From GCA-2711565 sp963664245 (GTDB lineage: Bacteria > Bacteroidota > Bacteroidia > Bacteroidales > GCA-2711565): DNA of 64,000 nt. The stretch covers positions 3,534,001 to 3,598,000 of the forward strand of contig OY760934.1 of the NCBI GenBank assembly GCA_963664245.1, in the 5' to 3' direction. Within the stretch, counting starts at the first letter, position 1. Each line of letters opens with the position of its first letter. This document shows positions 16,317 through 25,536 of this stretch, in pieces. Under the pieces are notes generated by a model. The model was not told the origin of the DNA. It saw only the letters and a list, made by a program, of their open reading frames with translations, and did no database searches. A program made the position numbers and the translations under genes.

Positions 16317-17567
16317 TTATATAAAGAACTTCCAAACGATAAATATAATGGTGAAAATGCTGAGAAAAGCAATACCTATCCATGAGAAAATCCGTAGCCA
16401 TAATTTAGGTTTGCCTTCTTCCGGCATGTGTTTGTCGGTAATCACTTTGTAGTTCATAAATGCCAGGATGGGTGCCGTTACAAACGAAAGTGTTGTTGCC
16501 ATGTTGACCATAAAACCCATGCTGTTCGAGGCATATCCGAGTAAAACCAAGGTTCCGATAATAACAATGACAATCCATAATATGGTAGTAACCGAAGATT
16601 CCTTTTTAAACAGTTTCGGAAATAAAATTTCGGAAGTTGGCTGCAATACCCTCGGGTAAGCATCCAGGCAGGTTAAGGTGGTGCTAAACATGGTGGTAAC
16701 GGCGGCAATAGCAATGACCCATTTTGCCCAATCACCAATAGCTGTGGTGTACATGCTGATTAATTGTCCGGAAAAAATAGTTCCGTTTTCCGATAATTCT
16801 TCTCCGCTGCCATGCATAATAAGTGCTCCAAGTAAAAGAAAACCCAGTGCTAAAAAAGTAGTGCCAATGTAGCCGATTTTAAAATCCAGGAGCGACTGTT
16901 TTAACGATGGTTTAAAGTTCATCTGTTTTTGTTTGGCTACGGTCCAAAGCGACGACCAGACCGAAACATCAATAGGGGTTGGTAGCCATCCGATAAAAGC
17001 AATTAAGAAGAAAATGTGTGTGGAGTTTAACCAGTCGAATGAAGGTTTGTTTGCAATAGTATCGGCCATTGGGTGTGCAAAAGCAGAAATAACAGCAATC
17101 AAGGTAGAAATGGCCAAGGTTACGATAATAATTTTCATGGTTTTATCCAGGGCCGAGTATTTTCCTGCAATCAACAGCAATGCTATAATCCCTAAAATAA
17201 TAGCCGATAGAGATAGTGTGTCAATAGAGAGATTGAAAACATAGGCAACCAGTCCGGCGGTAACAACGGTTACGGCAGCTTGTATGGCAAACATGGTGAG
17301 CAGGGTTAATAAGGCAAATGAGATGATGGCCCATTTCCCCAGTTTCCGGTAGCCCTCAATTAAGCTGTTTCCTGTTGAACTGGCGTATCGTGGGGCAAAT
17401 TCAAAAAAGGGGTATTTGATAAGGTTCGCCAGTAGTAGAACCCAAATTAAATCAAAACCAAAACTGGCTCCGGCACGGGTTGACTGTACCAAATGTGAAA
17501 CGCCTACGGCAGCTCCTGCATAAATTAAACCGGGACCGAGAATACTAAGGATGTTTTTTATTCTCAT
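16317..17567 (-). CDS. Nramp-like transporter lacking canonical metal motifs
   Basis: This 416-residue protein has about 11 TM segments. The N-terminus (ILGPGLIYAGAAVG... RAGASFGFDLIW) and overall layout are those of the Nramp (SLC11) family of proton-coupled divalent-metal transporters. The metal-binding DPGN motif of TM1 is replaced by VGVSHLVQSTRAG, and the TM6 MPH motif is replaced by GWLPTPIDVS. Substrate specificity therefore probably differs from Mn/Fe uptake. Whole clades of such divergent Nramp relatives exist in Bacteroidota, so this is unlikely to be a decayed gene. The stand-alone gene has no accessory metal genes next to it. Confidence 0.8.
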   Translation of the reverse strand: MRIKNILSILGPGLIYAGAAVGVSHLVQSTRAGASFGFDLIWVLLLANLIKYPFFEFAPRYASSTGNSLIEGYRKLGKWAIISFALLTLLTMFAIQAAVTVVTAGLVAYVFNLSIDTLSLSAIILGIIALLLIAGKYSALDKTMKIIIVTLAISTLIAVISAFAHPMADTIANKPSFDWLNSTHIFFLIAFIGWLPTPIDVSVWSSLWTVAKQKQMNFKPSLKQSLLDFKIGYIGTTFLALGFLLLGALIMHGSGEELSENGTIFSGQLISMYTTAIGDWAKWVIAIAAVTTMFSTTLTCLDAYPRVLQPTSEILFPKLFKKESSVTTILWIVIVIIGTLVLLGYASNSMGFMVNMATTLSFVTAPILAFMNYKVITDKHMPEEGKPKLWLRIFSWIGIAFLSIFTIIFIVWKFFI

Positions 17568-17621
17568 GAGGAAAAATTTTTACACAAAAATAGAAAGAAA
17601 TTCGTTTATTTGTGTTCAACA

Positions 17622-17879
17622 ATGCGTAATATGAATTTTAAAGAAGAAATTATAATTAAAGCCGATGAATTGCTTGAGGAGATCAAGAAAATCATTAAAG
17701 AAGGTAATGTGCAGCGTATAATTATTAAAGATGATAAGGGAACAAAGTATTTGGAAATCCCTGTTACCGTGGGAGTGGTTGGGGTGATAATAGCTCCTTA
17801 TCTGGCAGCAATTGCAGCCTTGGCGATTCTGGCTACCGAATTAACGGTAGAAATTATACGCAAAGAGAAAGTGAATTAA
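17622..17879 (+). CDS. DUF4342 family small membrane-associated protein
   Basis: This protein of about 85 residues has an amphipathic helix (KADELLEEIKKIIKEGNVQR), a short strand (IIIKDDKGTKYLEIP) and a hydrophobic segment (about residues 50-75). The layout fits DUF4342, a family of unknown function in which the GNVRR-like turn and the LEIPLTVG-like stretch recur. The start could be this ATG or the one 9 bp downstream. Its stop overlaps that of convergent aroE by 3 bp. Confidence 0.75.
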   Translation: MRNMNFKEEIIIKADELLEEIKKIIKEGNVQRIIIKDDKGTKYLEIPVTVGVVGVIIAPYLAAIAALAILATELTVEIIRKEKVN

Positions 17880-18619
17880 TGGTTCCAGATTTTCCAGGAT
17901 TGTTCGGCTTGCGCCAAAAGCATTTTTTCACCGTTAATTACGGTGGCTCCATTTTCTTTTCCTTTTTTTAAGAAAATTGTTTCTTCAGGATTGTAAATCA
18001 AATCGACCAGTAAATGATCTTCGTTGATGTATTTATATGGAATGTCAGGATACGCATCTTTATCGGGGTGCATTCCTAAAGGGGTTGTATTTATGATAAC
18101 CTGATGATCTTCGATGATTTGTTTGTTGACAAGCCCGTAGCTCATTTGGTTGGCTTTTAATGGACGGCGCGATACTTCCCTAATCGCAATGCCATTTTTC
18201 TTCAGAACAAATTCAACTGCTTTTGAGGCTCCGCCGGTTCCCAATATTAATGCTTTTTTATAATGCTTTTTTAACAAATGTTTGATAGAAAGCTCAAACC
18301 CCATGGCATCTGTATTGTAGCCAATTAATCTGGTCTGTGAGTTGCTTCGTTCAAATTTAATGGTATTTACAGCTCCTATAAAGTTAGCTTCTTTATCAAT
18401 TTTATCAAGATAACGGATAATTTGCTGTTTGTATGGGATGGTAACGTTTAGTCCGGCAAGCTCAGGATGTTTTTCAATAATCGTAGGAAATTCTTCGATG
18501 GTGTTTAATTCGAAGTTCAAATACTCACAATCCAAACCTTCTTTTTTGAATTTCTTTTCAAAATATTTTTTTGAAAAGGAATGTCCTAAAGGATTCCCGA
18601 TTAATCCAAAGGTTTGCAT
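17876..18619 (-). CDS. aroE: shikimate dehydrogenase
   Basis: AroE (247 residues) reduces 3-dehydroshikimate with NADPH in aromatic amino-acid synthesis. Motifs are GNPLGHSFSK (shikimate site), NVTIPYKQ with the catalytic Lys, GAVNT, NTDAMGF with the catalytic Asp, the nucleotide loop ILGTGGASKAV, INTTPLGM and LLAQAEQSW. The start at MQTFGLIGNP fits the family and leaves a 4-bp gap after the DUF368 gene, so the two are probably co-translated. An upstream ATG would overlap that gene by 32 bp. Confidence 0.95.
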   Translation of the reverse strand: MQTFGLIGNPLGHSFSKKYFEKKFKKEGLDCEYLNFELNTIEEFPTIIEKHPELAGLNVTIPYKQQIIRYLDKIDKEANFIGAVNTIKFERSNSQTRLIGYNTDAMGFELSIKHLLKKHYKKALILGTGGASKAVEFVLKKNGIAIREVSRRPLKANQMSYGLVNKQIIEDHQVIINTTPLGMHPDKDAYPDIPYKYINEDHLLVDLIYNPEETIFLKKGKENGATVINGEKMLLAQAEQSWKIWNH

Positions 18620-18623
18620 GTGT

Positions 18624-19550
18624 TTAGTTTTTTGATTTTTTCGCGCCTGCTTCAATTGTCCAAATGCTAATTATTCCAAAGATAATAAATCCTATGGCAA
18701 AGAAAAATTCCAGGTCGAATGATTGGGGTAAAATTCGCTCGTATTTGAGCGTAATTGCTTGCCCTTCTTTTAAAATTTTATTTCCAAACTCATCCAGTAA
18801 ATAGATGGTTCTTTTCCATGGCCACAAAATACTGACAGAACCCAGTATAAATCCGGTAAGCAGCGATATGGTTTGGTTGCGGTAATTTTTAAAGACCCAC
18901 GATAAAAGGTGTGAAAAGGCGATGAGGCCAACAACGGCTCCGATTAAAACCGGGAGTAAAATATCAAGGTTCATCTCGTTAATGGCATCAATGGCCACTA
19001 ATTTATAATTTCCCATTAAAATTAATACAAACGAACCTGATAGGCCCGGAAGTATCATGCTGCAAATGGCTGCTACGCCACAAAGAATTAAATAAACAAA
19101 CCCCTGGTCTTCGGTGGCCGGGTTTAACACGGAAACAGCAACCGCAATACCGGTTCCTAGCATAAACGAGATAATTACACTGATGCTCCACTTGCTTACG
19201 GTTTTACCGACAAAATAAACGGAAGCCAGCACCAGGCCGAAGAAATATGACCAAATATAAATGGGATAATTTATAAAAAGGTAATCGAAAAGCTTTGCAA
19301 GGGTGAGGATCGCAAGAATTACCCCTGAAAAAATAGCGATCAGGAAATAAAGATCGGTGTGTCGGGCAAAATCTTTTAATTTGAAGCTGAAAAGAAGTTT
19401 AATGGCTTTTAAATTGAACGATTTTATGGCGTTAATCAATCGTTCGAAAATACCGGTGATTAAGGCGATGGTTCCTCCCGAAACGCCGGGGATGACGTTG
19501 GCGGCTCCCATTCCAATTCCTTTAAAAAAAAGGATAATGTAATTTTTCAT
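18624..19550 (-). CDS. DUF368 polyprenyl-phosphate transporter (PopT-like)
   Basis: This 308-residue membrane protein has the DUF368 signature at the N-terminus (GIGMGAANVIPGVSGGTIALITGI) and a second re-entrant-like motif in the middle (ILPGLSGSFVLILMGNY). Work in Vibrio cholerae and Staphylococcus identified DUF368 proteins as transporters that return undecaprenyl phosphate to the cytoplasmic face for reuse in cell-wall synthesis (PopT). The same role is inferred here. It sits in a minus-strand run TPR protein > dehydrogenase-like > this gene > aroE with gaps of 19, 15 and 4 bp. Confidence 0.88.
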   Translation of the reverse strand: MKNYIILFFKGIGMGAANVIPGVSGGTIALITGIFERLINAIKSFNLKAIKLLFSFKLKDFARHTDLYFLIAIFSGVILAILTLAKLFDYLFINYPIYIWSYFFGLVLASVYFVGKTVSKWSISVIISFMLGTGIAVAVSVLNPATEDQGFVYLILCGVAAICSMILPGLSGSFVLILMGNYKLVAIDAINEMNLDILLPVLIGAVVGLIAFSHLLSWVFKNYRNQTISLLTGFILGSVSILWPWKRTIYLLDEFGNKILKEGQAITLKYERILPQSFDLEFFFAIGFIIFGIISIWTIEAGAKKSKN

Positions 19551-19565
19551 TAAACAAAAATGCGA

Positions 19566-20552
19566 TTAAAATTTATCACTGAAATATTTCATAAACTGAA
19601 CCCGTTCATAAATTGACGGATTGGTGCTTGTTGCCTGGCTCATTAAGCCGCGAAAATCGTCCAACTTATCGAACCCTTTTTTATCCATCCATTCTTCCAG
19701 TGTTTTTAGTATTTTCCGGATAACGGTGGTTCCTTCATTATATAAAACAGAGGCAAGTTGCACCGTGGTTGCCCCGGCTAAAATTTGTTTTATTACCCCT
19801 TCTCCGTCATGAATCCCTGTGCTTGCAGACAAGTCGCAATTAACCCGTTTTGACATCATGGAAATCCATCGTAGAGGAAGTGCGATTTCTTCGGCTTTGC
19901 TGAATACAAAGGAAGAGGTTAGGTTTAGGTTTTCAATGTCAATATCTGGACTGAAAAAGCGGTTAAAAAGAACCAGTCCTTTTATGCCGGTTTTTGAGAG
20001 TTTTTGAATGCTACCTGCCAGGTTCGAAAAATACGGGCTGATTTTTAATGAAACCGGGATGCTAACTTTTCGGGTGATTGTTTCGGCAATATCAAAATAT
20101 GTTTTTTCGATGTTTTTGCTTTTAGTTTCCGGATCAAACGGTAAAATAAATACGTTTAGTTCCAAGGCATCAGCCCCGGCTTTTTCGCAATTGAGTGCAA
20201 AGTATTCCCATTCGTAAGAACTAAAGCAATTAATGCTGGCAATAACCGGGATGTTGATTGCTTGCTTACATTCTTTAATTAATTGCGTATAATAAGTCAT
20301 GTTTCTTTCCCTGATCTGATAATCAAGATAGTCAAAGTGTTCGGCATTATAGCCCAGTTGTTTGGCTTCCCGGGTCAGGGCTTCGTATTCATGGGTTATA
20401 TCTTCTTCGAAAATGGATTTTAAAACAACAGCTCCTGCACCATTGTTTTCCAGTTCTTTAATACTTTTAAGGCTTTCGGTTAAACCACTGCTGGCTGCAA
20501 TGATAGGGTTCTTAAGCTGTAAACCTAAATATGTGGTTGATAAATCTGCCAT
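19566..20552 (-). CDS. dihydroorotate dehydrogenase-like flavoprotein
   Basis: This 328-residue TIM-barrel protein resembles class 1 dihydroorotate dehydrogenases, with the opening LSTTYLGLQLKNPIIAASSGLT and the FMN phosphate-binding end STGIHDGEGVIKQILAGATTVQLAS. The catalytic loop that holds Cys in class 1A enzymes (NxSCPN) reads ELNVFILPFD here (131-140), with neither Cys nor Ser in place. It is therefore unlikely to be the pyrimidine enzyme PyrD. Such DHODH-like proteins are common in Bacteroidota and have no assigned reaction. It is co-directional and close-packed with TPR, DUF368 and aroE genes. Confidence 0.8.
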   Translation of the reverse strand: MADLSTTYLGLQLKNPIIAASSGLTESLKSIKELENNGAGAVVLKSIFEEDITHEYEALTREAKQLGYNAEHFDYLDYQIRERNMTYYTQLIKECKQAINIPVIASINCFSSYEWEYFALNCEKAGADALELNVFILPFDPETKSKNIEKTYFDIAETITRKVSIPVSLKISPYFSNLAGSIQKLSKTGIKGLVLFNRFFSPDIDIENLNLTSSFVFSKAEEIALPLRWISMMSKRVNCDLSASTGIHDGEGVIKQILAGATTVQLASVLYNEGTTVIRKILKTLEEWMDKKGFDKLDDFRGLMSQATSTNPSIYERVQFMKYFSDKF

Positions 20553-20571
20553 AATGCGATGTTTCTGCTAA

Positions 20572-21975
20572 TTAATCAGCATATGTGTCAATCAGCCCAA
20601 GAATATTTGAATCGTTTTTTAATTGTGGCCAATATTCAAAGATATGGGTATGTTTTTTATAATCCAACTCCAGGGCTTTTTCAAAACTAATGTAAGCTTC
20701 TTTGGTTTGTCCGGCTTTTAGGTGGTAAATGCCTAAGCGATAATGTAGATCGGCATTTTTTGGTTGGTTTTCCAGTCCTTTTTTTAGAATAGAAATAGCT
20801 TCTTCGTAGTTTTCGGTTTTTGTATAGACATGCGAATAGTCCATCCAGATGTCAGGATGTGTTGGCTCGAGCTCGCTTACCTTGTCGTACGATTCTATAG
20901 CTTCTTCCAGTAAACCCAGTTTTTTTTGTGTGTCGCCTAAAATATACCAGTATTCGGGATTTACTTCTTCGAGCTCAACTGCCCTCCGAATACATTTTAA
21001 GCCGGTGGTTAAATGTCCCAGTTCAATGTTCGATAATCCGATCCCGATCCAGGCGTCCGGTAATTTATCATCCAAATCAAGTGCCTGATTATAGTAATCA
21101 ATAGCCGAAGTAAAAACTCCTGTTTTTTCGTATGATTCGCCAATGTAATAATAGGTCATCGCTTCAGGATCTTCGTAATTAAAGGTTTCCTTGTAAGCTT
21201 CAATGGCTTTTTCAAATTCTTTTAAATGGGTGAAAGAATTTGCCATGTTGAAATAAGCTGAGGCAAAAGTTTCGTCAATGGCAATAGCATACTCGTAAGC
21301 TTCAATGGCTTTTTCGTATAGTTCAAGATTGTTGTAAGAAATGCCAAGGTTGAACCATGCCGATTTTGAGTACGGGTTGTTATTGATGAAGTTTTTATAA
21401 AATGCGACGCTTTCTTCGGCTTTATTTGCTAATTCATAACAAAAAGAAAGTTCGTAGATAATGGCTTCATTTTCGGGATTAAGTTCCAACACTTTTTTTA
21501 AGAAATCGATGGCCAGGTCATATTTGCCCATGTTCTCGTATTCAAAAGCGATATTAGTGTAAATCTCCTCCGGGTCGTCGGCCAGTTCAACCGCTTTTTT
21601 ATATTCTTCAATTGCCCGATTGTATTTTTTCTGATACGAGTATACAACACCTTTGGTTAAAAATATTTCGGCATTATCGGGTTCAAATTTTTCTACTTTT
21701 TGAAGCAGGGTTAACGCTTCTTCGTATTTACTGTTGGCTATTAAATAAAGTGATTTTTTGAACTGGAATGTAATTACTGCCGGATGTTGACTGATGGCTG
21801 TTTTAATGGCCGATTTAGTATTATGAAGGTCGTTTCGCTCCAAATAGTAATCAATAAGATCTTCAAACTCCTGAACATCAAAAAAAGAGTCTTTCCCGTC
21901 TTTTATCGTCCTCTCGAAACGCGCTACCAGATTTTGAATATAAAATTCGTTATCCGGTTCATCAAAATTACTCAT
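20572..21975 (-). CDS. tetratricopeptide-repeat protein
   Basis: This cytosolic protein of about 467 residues is made almost entirely of TPR units of 34 residues. I see at least ten, for example AIEEYKKAVELADDPEEIY and AIDFLKKVLELNPENEAII. No signal peptide is seen. The start was placed at MSNFDEPDNE; an ATG 18 bp upstream is also in frame. It is likely a scaffold, and the partner is unknown. It is first in a probable operon with the DHODH-like, DUF368 and aroE genes. Confidence 0.88.
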   Translation of the reverse strand: MSNFDEPDNEFYIQNLVARFERTIKDGKDSFFDVQEFEDLIDYYLERNDLHNTKSAIKTAISQHPAVITFQFKKSLYLIANSKYEEALTLLQKVEKFEPDNAEIFLTKGVVYSYQKKYNRAIEEYKKAVELADDPEEIYTNIAFEYENMGKYDLAIDFLKKVLELNPENEAIIYELSFCYELANKAEESVAFYKNFINNNPYSKSAWFNLGISYNNLELYEKAIEAYEYAIAIDETFASAYFNMANSFTHLKEFEKAIEAYKETFNYEDPEAMTYYYIGESYEKTGVFTSAIDYYNQALDLDDKLPDAWIGIGLSNIELGHLTTGLKCIRRAVELEEVNPEYWYILGDTQKKLGLLEEAIESYDKVSELEPTHPDIWMDYSHVYTKTENYEEAISILKKGLENQPKNADLHYRLGIYHLKAGQTKEAYISFEKALELDYKKHTHIFEYWPQLKNDSNILGLIDTYAD

Positions 21976-22011
21976 CATAAGCTTTACAATCAATCACTGT
22001 AGTCCACCTTA

Positions 22012-22019
22012 CAAAAGTA
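22012..22019 (-). promoter_or_regulatory. candidate -7 box of the TPR-DUF368-aroE run
   Basis: The minus strand reads TACTTTTG (TAnnTTTG), 36 bp before the TPR gene start. Confidence 0.5.
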
Positions 22020-22126
22020 AGTATTTTGTTTTTTAAATTACAAGAACCTGAAATAATTATTCATAAATAATAAATCGAATCTTAAAACAGTTGAACCGAA
22101 TGATTTTTTTAATTCATGATTGGCTG

Positions 22127-22156
22127 TTTAAAACTCATACAAATTATATATTTTTG
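22127..22156 (+). promoter_or_regulatory. candidate glmM promoter
   Basis: TTTA (22127-22130), 18 nt, then TATTTTTG (22149-22156). The -7 box matches TAnnTTTG exactly and the -33 box has one mismatch. Confidence 0.5.
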
Positions 22157-22179
22157 TACAACTAAATCTAAATCTTGTT

Positions 22180-23568
22180 ATGGCTCTGATAAAATCAATT
22201 TCCGGAATACGAGGAACCATTGGAGGCCTTGAAGGAGAAAACCTGACCCCACTTGACATTGTAAAATTTACCGCTGCTTTTGTTAAGTTTATTAAAAAGA
22301 GGCGATCAAAAGATAAAATAGAACTCGTGATTGGACGTGATGCCAGGGTGTCTGGCGAAATGGCCAATAATTTGGTTGTAGGTACAGCCCTGAGTTTGGG
22401 CACCGGTATCATTGATGCCGGCCTGTCGACTACACCCACGGTTGAAATTGCCGTGCCCCTGGCTAATGCCGACGGGGGGATTATTTTAACGGCCAGCCAT
22501 AATCCCAAGCAATGGAACGCCCTCAAACTCCTGAATGAAAACGGGGAGTTTATCTCTGCCAAAGAAGGACAGGAGCTTTTAGACATTATTGCCCAGGACG
22601 ATTTTGTGTTTAGTGAAGTGGATGATTTGGGGCGTTATTATTTGGACGAAACCTTAAATCTTGAACATATTAAACAGGTTTTGGCAATGGAATTGGTGGA
22701 TGTTGAAGCCATTAAAGCGGCAAATTTTAAAGTTGCTTTAGATTGTGTAAACTCTACTGGTGGAATTGTTCTGCCCGAATTGTTAGCAGAGTTAGGTGTT
22801 GAACAAATTGAAAAACTATATTGCGAACCCAATGGCTTGTTCCCGCATAACCCAGAGCCTTTGCCCGAAAATTTAACTGAGATTTCAGCCTTGATGCTAG
22901 AGAAAAAAGCCGATGTAGGTTTTGTGGTTGACCCGGATGTGGATCGTCTGGCTATTGTTTGCGAAGATGGAAGTATGTTTGGCGAAGAATATACCTTGGT
23001 TGCAGTTGCCGATTATATACTTCAACATAAAAAAGGAAACACTGTTTCCAATCTTTCTTCTACCCGTGCCTTGCGTGATGTTACCGAAAAACACGGTGGA
23101 GAGTATTTTGCTTCGGCGGTTGGCGAGGTGAATGTGGTGGCCAAAATGAAAGAAGTAAGTGCCGTGATTGGCGGCGAGGGCAATGGCGGAATTATCGATC
23201 CGGCTTTGCACTATGGACGTGATGCCCTGGTTGGGATCGCTTTATTCCTGACCTATCTGGCTAAGAAAAAAATGAAGTGTTCCGAGCTGCGAAAAACCTA
23301 TCCTGATTATTCCATCTCGAAAAATAAAATTGAATTGTCTCCTGCTTTAAATGTGGATGAAATTCTTGCTAAAATGGAAGAAAAATACAAAGATGTTCCG
23401 CATTCAACCATCGATGGTTTAAAAATTGATTTTCAGGAAGAATGGGTTCACTTGCGAAAATCAAATACCGAACCGATTATTCGTATTTATGCCGAAAGTA
23501 AATCAGCCGAAAAAGCGGATGCTTTGGCTAAAAAAATCATGGGGGAGATTCGCACAATAAGTTGTTAA
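22180..23568 (+). CDS. glmM: phosphoglucosamine mutase
   Basis: This 462-residue alpha-D-phosphohexomutase has the active serine S106 in TASHNPK, the magnesium loop DPDVDRLAIV, the sugar-binding GGEGNGGI, and the C-terminal phosphate-binding RKSNTEPIIRIYAE. Proteins with this sequence in Bacteroidota are annotated as GlmM, which makes glucosamine-1-phosphate for peptidoglycan and LPS. A phosphomannomutase or phosphoglucomutase activity cannot be excluded because the family is promiscuous and the metal loop DPDVDR is shared with those enzymes. It is a single gene with its own promoter. Confidence 0.9.
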   Translation: MALIKSISGIRGTIGGLEGENLTPLDIVKFTAAFVKFIKKRRSKDKIELVIGRDARVSGEMANNLVVGTALSLGTGIIDAGLSTTPTVEIAVPLANADGGIILTASHNPKQWNALKLLNENGEFISAKEGQELLDIIAQDDFVFSEVDDLGRYYLDETLNLEHIKQVLAMELVDVEAIKAANFKVALDCVNSTGGIVLPELLAELGVEQIEKLYCEPNGLFPHNPEPLPENLTEISALMLEKKADVGFVVDPDVDRLAIVCEDGSMFGEEYTLVAVADYILQHKKGNTVSNLSSTRALRDVTEKHGGEYFASAVGEVNVVAKMKEVSAVIGGEGNGGIIDPALHYGRDALVGIALFLTYLAKKKMKCSELRKTYPDYSISKNKIELSPALNVDEILAKMEEKYKDVPHSTIDGLKIDFQEEWVHLRKSNTEPIIRIYAESKSAEKADALAKKIMGEIRTISC

Positions 23569-23638
23569 AAACTCAAAATTACGTTACGGATTAATTTTTT
23601 TAGAATCGTTAATTTAGAGCAGATAATATTCAGATTCT

Positions 23639-23878
23639 ATGATTACGTCCCGTCGCCGAAGAAGAAAAAAGAAAATTATTTACAGAACCATTACTTTTAA
23701 GCTTACTGCCCGTCAAAAACGTTCGCTCTGGAATTACTGCAAGGCGCGTAAAACGACCCCTACAAAACTGATTAAAAAAATGATCAGGCCGTATATCGAA
23801 AATTACGACAGTAAAGTTCCTGAAGAACTTTACGTGACCGAAAACCAGCTCGATATGTTCGAAGATTTTTCAGAATAA
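23639..23878 (+). CDS. small basic protein, possible ribbon-helix-helix
   Basis: This 79-residue protein starts with an Arg/Lys-rich patch (SRRRRRKKK), followed by a strand-like TITFKLT and two predicted helices (ARQKRSLWNYCKARK and TPTKLIKKMIRPYIENY). The order strand-helix-helix with a basic N-terminus resembles small DNA-binding RHH proteins. The tail is acidic (LDMFEDFSE). I cannot assign a family. It lies 70 bp after glmM and overlaps the end of the convergent M14 peptidase by 9 bp. Confidence 0.65.
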   Translation: MITSRRRRRKKKIIYRTITFKLTARQKRSLWNYCKARKTTPTKLIKKMIRPYIENYDSKVPEELYVTENQLDMFEDFSE

Positions 23879-25498
23879 AGGATTCGATTTGATATCAACA
23901 GGAGCCATGATTTTATAAACGGGGTACGGGAAATAATAATTTCCCCATTGCGGCATCAAATAACGGTCAAAGAAATTCCATTTGAGTAAGCTATCTTCCG
24001 ATTGTGGTTCCAGCAAATAAGCAACCAAATTCCCTAATTTTTGTGAGGTTCGGATAATGTAGGTTCCTTCCGTAAATTCTTTTTCAATGGTTTCAAATTT
24101 TCCTTTAATGTTGTTCAGGTAATGTCCTTGGTTGATCCGCTCTTCGGGTTTTATTTCGTCAAAATGGAACTCTTCGACGCTTAAACTGATGTCTTCTTTA
24201 AGCTGTTCAATTTTAATCCCGTGATTTTTCAGGTTCTCCAATACTTTTTTATTAGCAATATTCAGGATGTATGCAAAAGGAAGCTGAATTTGTTTTGCAG
24301 GGTAATAATCGGCCATGTAATTTAACTGAACTGTTCTTCTGTCATTCCCCGGGCGGTATCTTCTTCGGCCTTCTTCGTCGGTATAGTACTCAAGGGAGAT
24401 TGCTTTAATGGTCATTTTCTGCGGGGTTGCTTTTCTTTCGTATTCGATGGCGATCGAATCTTTCACGGGGTTTAATCCACGCTGAATACTTTTCTCGTCG
24501 GCTTGTTGTACAGCCAATTTCATTTCCCCGGCATAATTGTATGAATATTCCAGAATTGATTTCAATAGGTAGTAACAACCTTCTACCCTCGATTTATAAT
24601 TGGCATATACATAGTTTTCGTTTAAAATAGCAAAGCGGTTACGCAAGCCGATATAATTAGTGATATAGCGGGGTTCAACCGCATGGTAAATCCAGTCGCT
24701 TTCGATGTTGGTGCGATCCTCGAAATTACCGTAGTAGCAGTTTCCTATTTTATATTTATCTCGCAGCTGCGAAGTAACTCCCGGCATCATTTTGTCGCGC
24801 ATGTAGTTGATTAAACTTCGATCGCCGTTCGGGTTTACCATCCAGGCCGTGGTTACTGTTTCTTCATGAAAAGAACCATTAGTGGTATGGCAATCAACTG
24901 TTAGCGTAGGATCCCATTTGTTGAAAATGTAGTTCAGCAAGCCCTTTAACTCAGGGGTTTCAACTTTAATTCCGTCCCGGTTAATATCGAGGTGTTGACC
25001 GTTTTGCCGTAAGCCGACTGCTGCTGGGCCGTTTTGGTTGGTCCTGTTTTTTTCGCTGATTTGATCGTTCCCGTCAGGGTTTAAATCCGGGACAATAATG
25101 ATAATCAGTTTTTTGAATAGTTCGTCTTTCTTTTCTTGTAAAAGATCGCGTGCCAACCTTAGCGAGGCTTCTTTGCCCTCTACTTCTCCAGCATGAATAT
25201 TTGCCTGGATATAAACGACCATTCGATCGTCATTTATTAAGTCTTGTGGTGATTTTGGCATAGGATTAGCCAACATAATCATGGGGATATTTTTGCCGTA
25301 TTCACTGGTGGCAATATTTTCAACCTTGATGTGTTTGAACTCTTTTTGAAGTTGAGTAATAAAATCAAGAACCTCGGCGTGAGTTGAGGTTAATTTATAA
25401 TTTGATTTTTCGGCAACGGTTAATAATTCCGCCTCTTTAGCAAATAAACTAACTGAAAATATAATGGTAAAAAGAATGAAAATAATTCTGTTTTTCAT
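23870..25498 (-). CDS. secreted M14-family zinc carboxypeptidase
   Basis: This 542-residue exported metallopeptidase has a signal peptide of about 20 residues (MKNRIIFILFTIIFSVSLFA). The zinc ligands are in HAGEVEGKE (H-x2-E) and DCHTTN, the substrate-binding pair sits in INRDG, and a C-terminal Glu region reads ILNENYVY. The size and extra C-terminal region (about 200 residues) resemble the large M14 proteins of Bacteroidota. The start was chosen at the signal peptide; a longer frame overlaps the upstream MORN gene. It follows that gene by 38 bp but also has its own -7 box, so it may be both co-transcribed and separately expressed. Confidence 0.88.
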   Translation of the reverse strand: MKNRIIFILFTIIFSVSLFAKEAELLTVAEKSNYKLTSTHAEVLDFITQLQKEFKHIKVENIATSEYGKNIPMIMLANPMPKSPQDLINDDRMVVYIQANIHAGEVEGKEASLRLARDLLQEKKDELFKKLIIIIVPDLNPDGNDQISEKNRTNQNGPAAVGLRQNGQHLDINRDGIKVETPELKGLLNYIFNKWDPTLTVDCHTTNGSFHEETVTTAWMVNPNGDRSLINYMRDKMMPGVTSQLRDKYKIGNCYYGNFEDRTNIESDWIYHAVEPRYITNYIGLRNRFAILNENYVYANYKSRVEGCYYLLKSILEYSYNYAGEMKLAVQQADEKSIQRGLNPVKDSIAIEYERKATPQKMTIKAISLEYYTDEEGRRRYRPGNDRRTVQLNYMADYYPAKQIQLPFAYILNIANKKVLENLKNHGIKIEQLKEDISLSVEEFHFDEIKPEERINQGHYLNNIKGKFETIEKEFTEGTYIIRTSQKLGNLVAYLLEPQSEDSLLKWNFFDRYLMPQWGNYYFPYPVYKIMAPVDIKSNPLF

Positions 25499-25521
25499 CT
25501 TGATGAAATTTTTAAGCAAAA

Positions 25522-25529
25522 CAAATGTA
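25522..25529 (-). promoter_or_regulatory. candidate internal -7 box before the M14 peptidase
   Basis: The minus strand reads TACATTTG (TAnnTTTG), 23 bp before the start and within the 38-bp gap after the MORN gene. Confidence 0.4.
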
Positions 25530-25536
25530 TGCAAAA

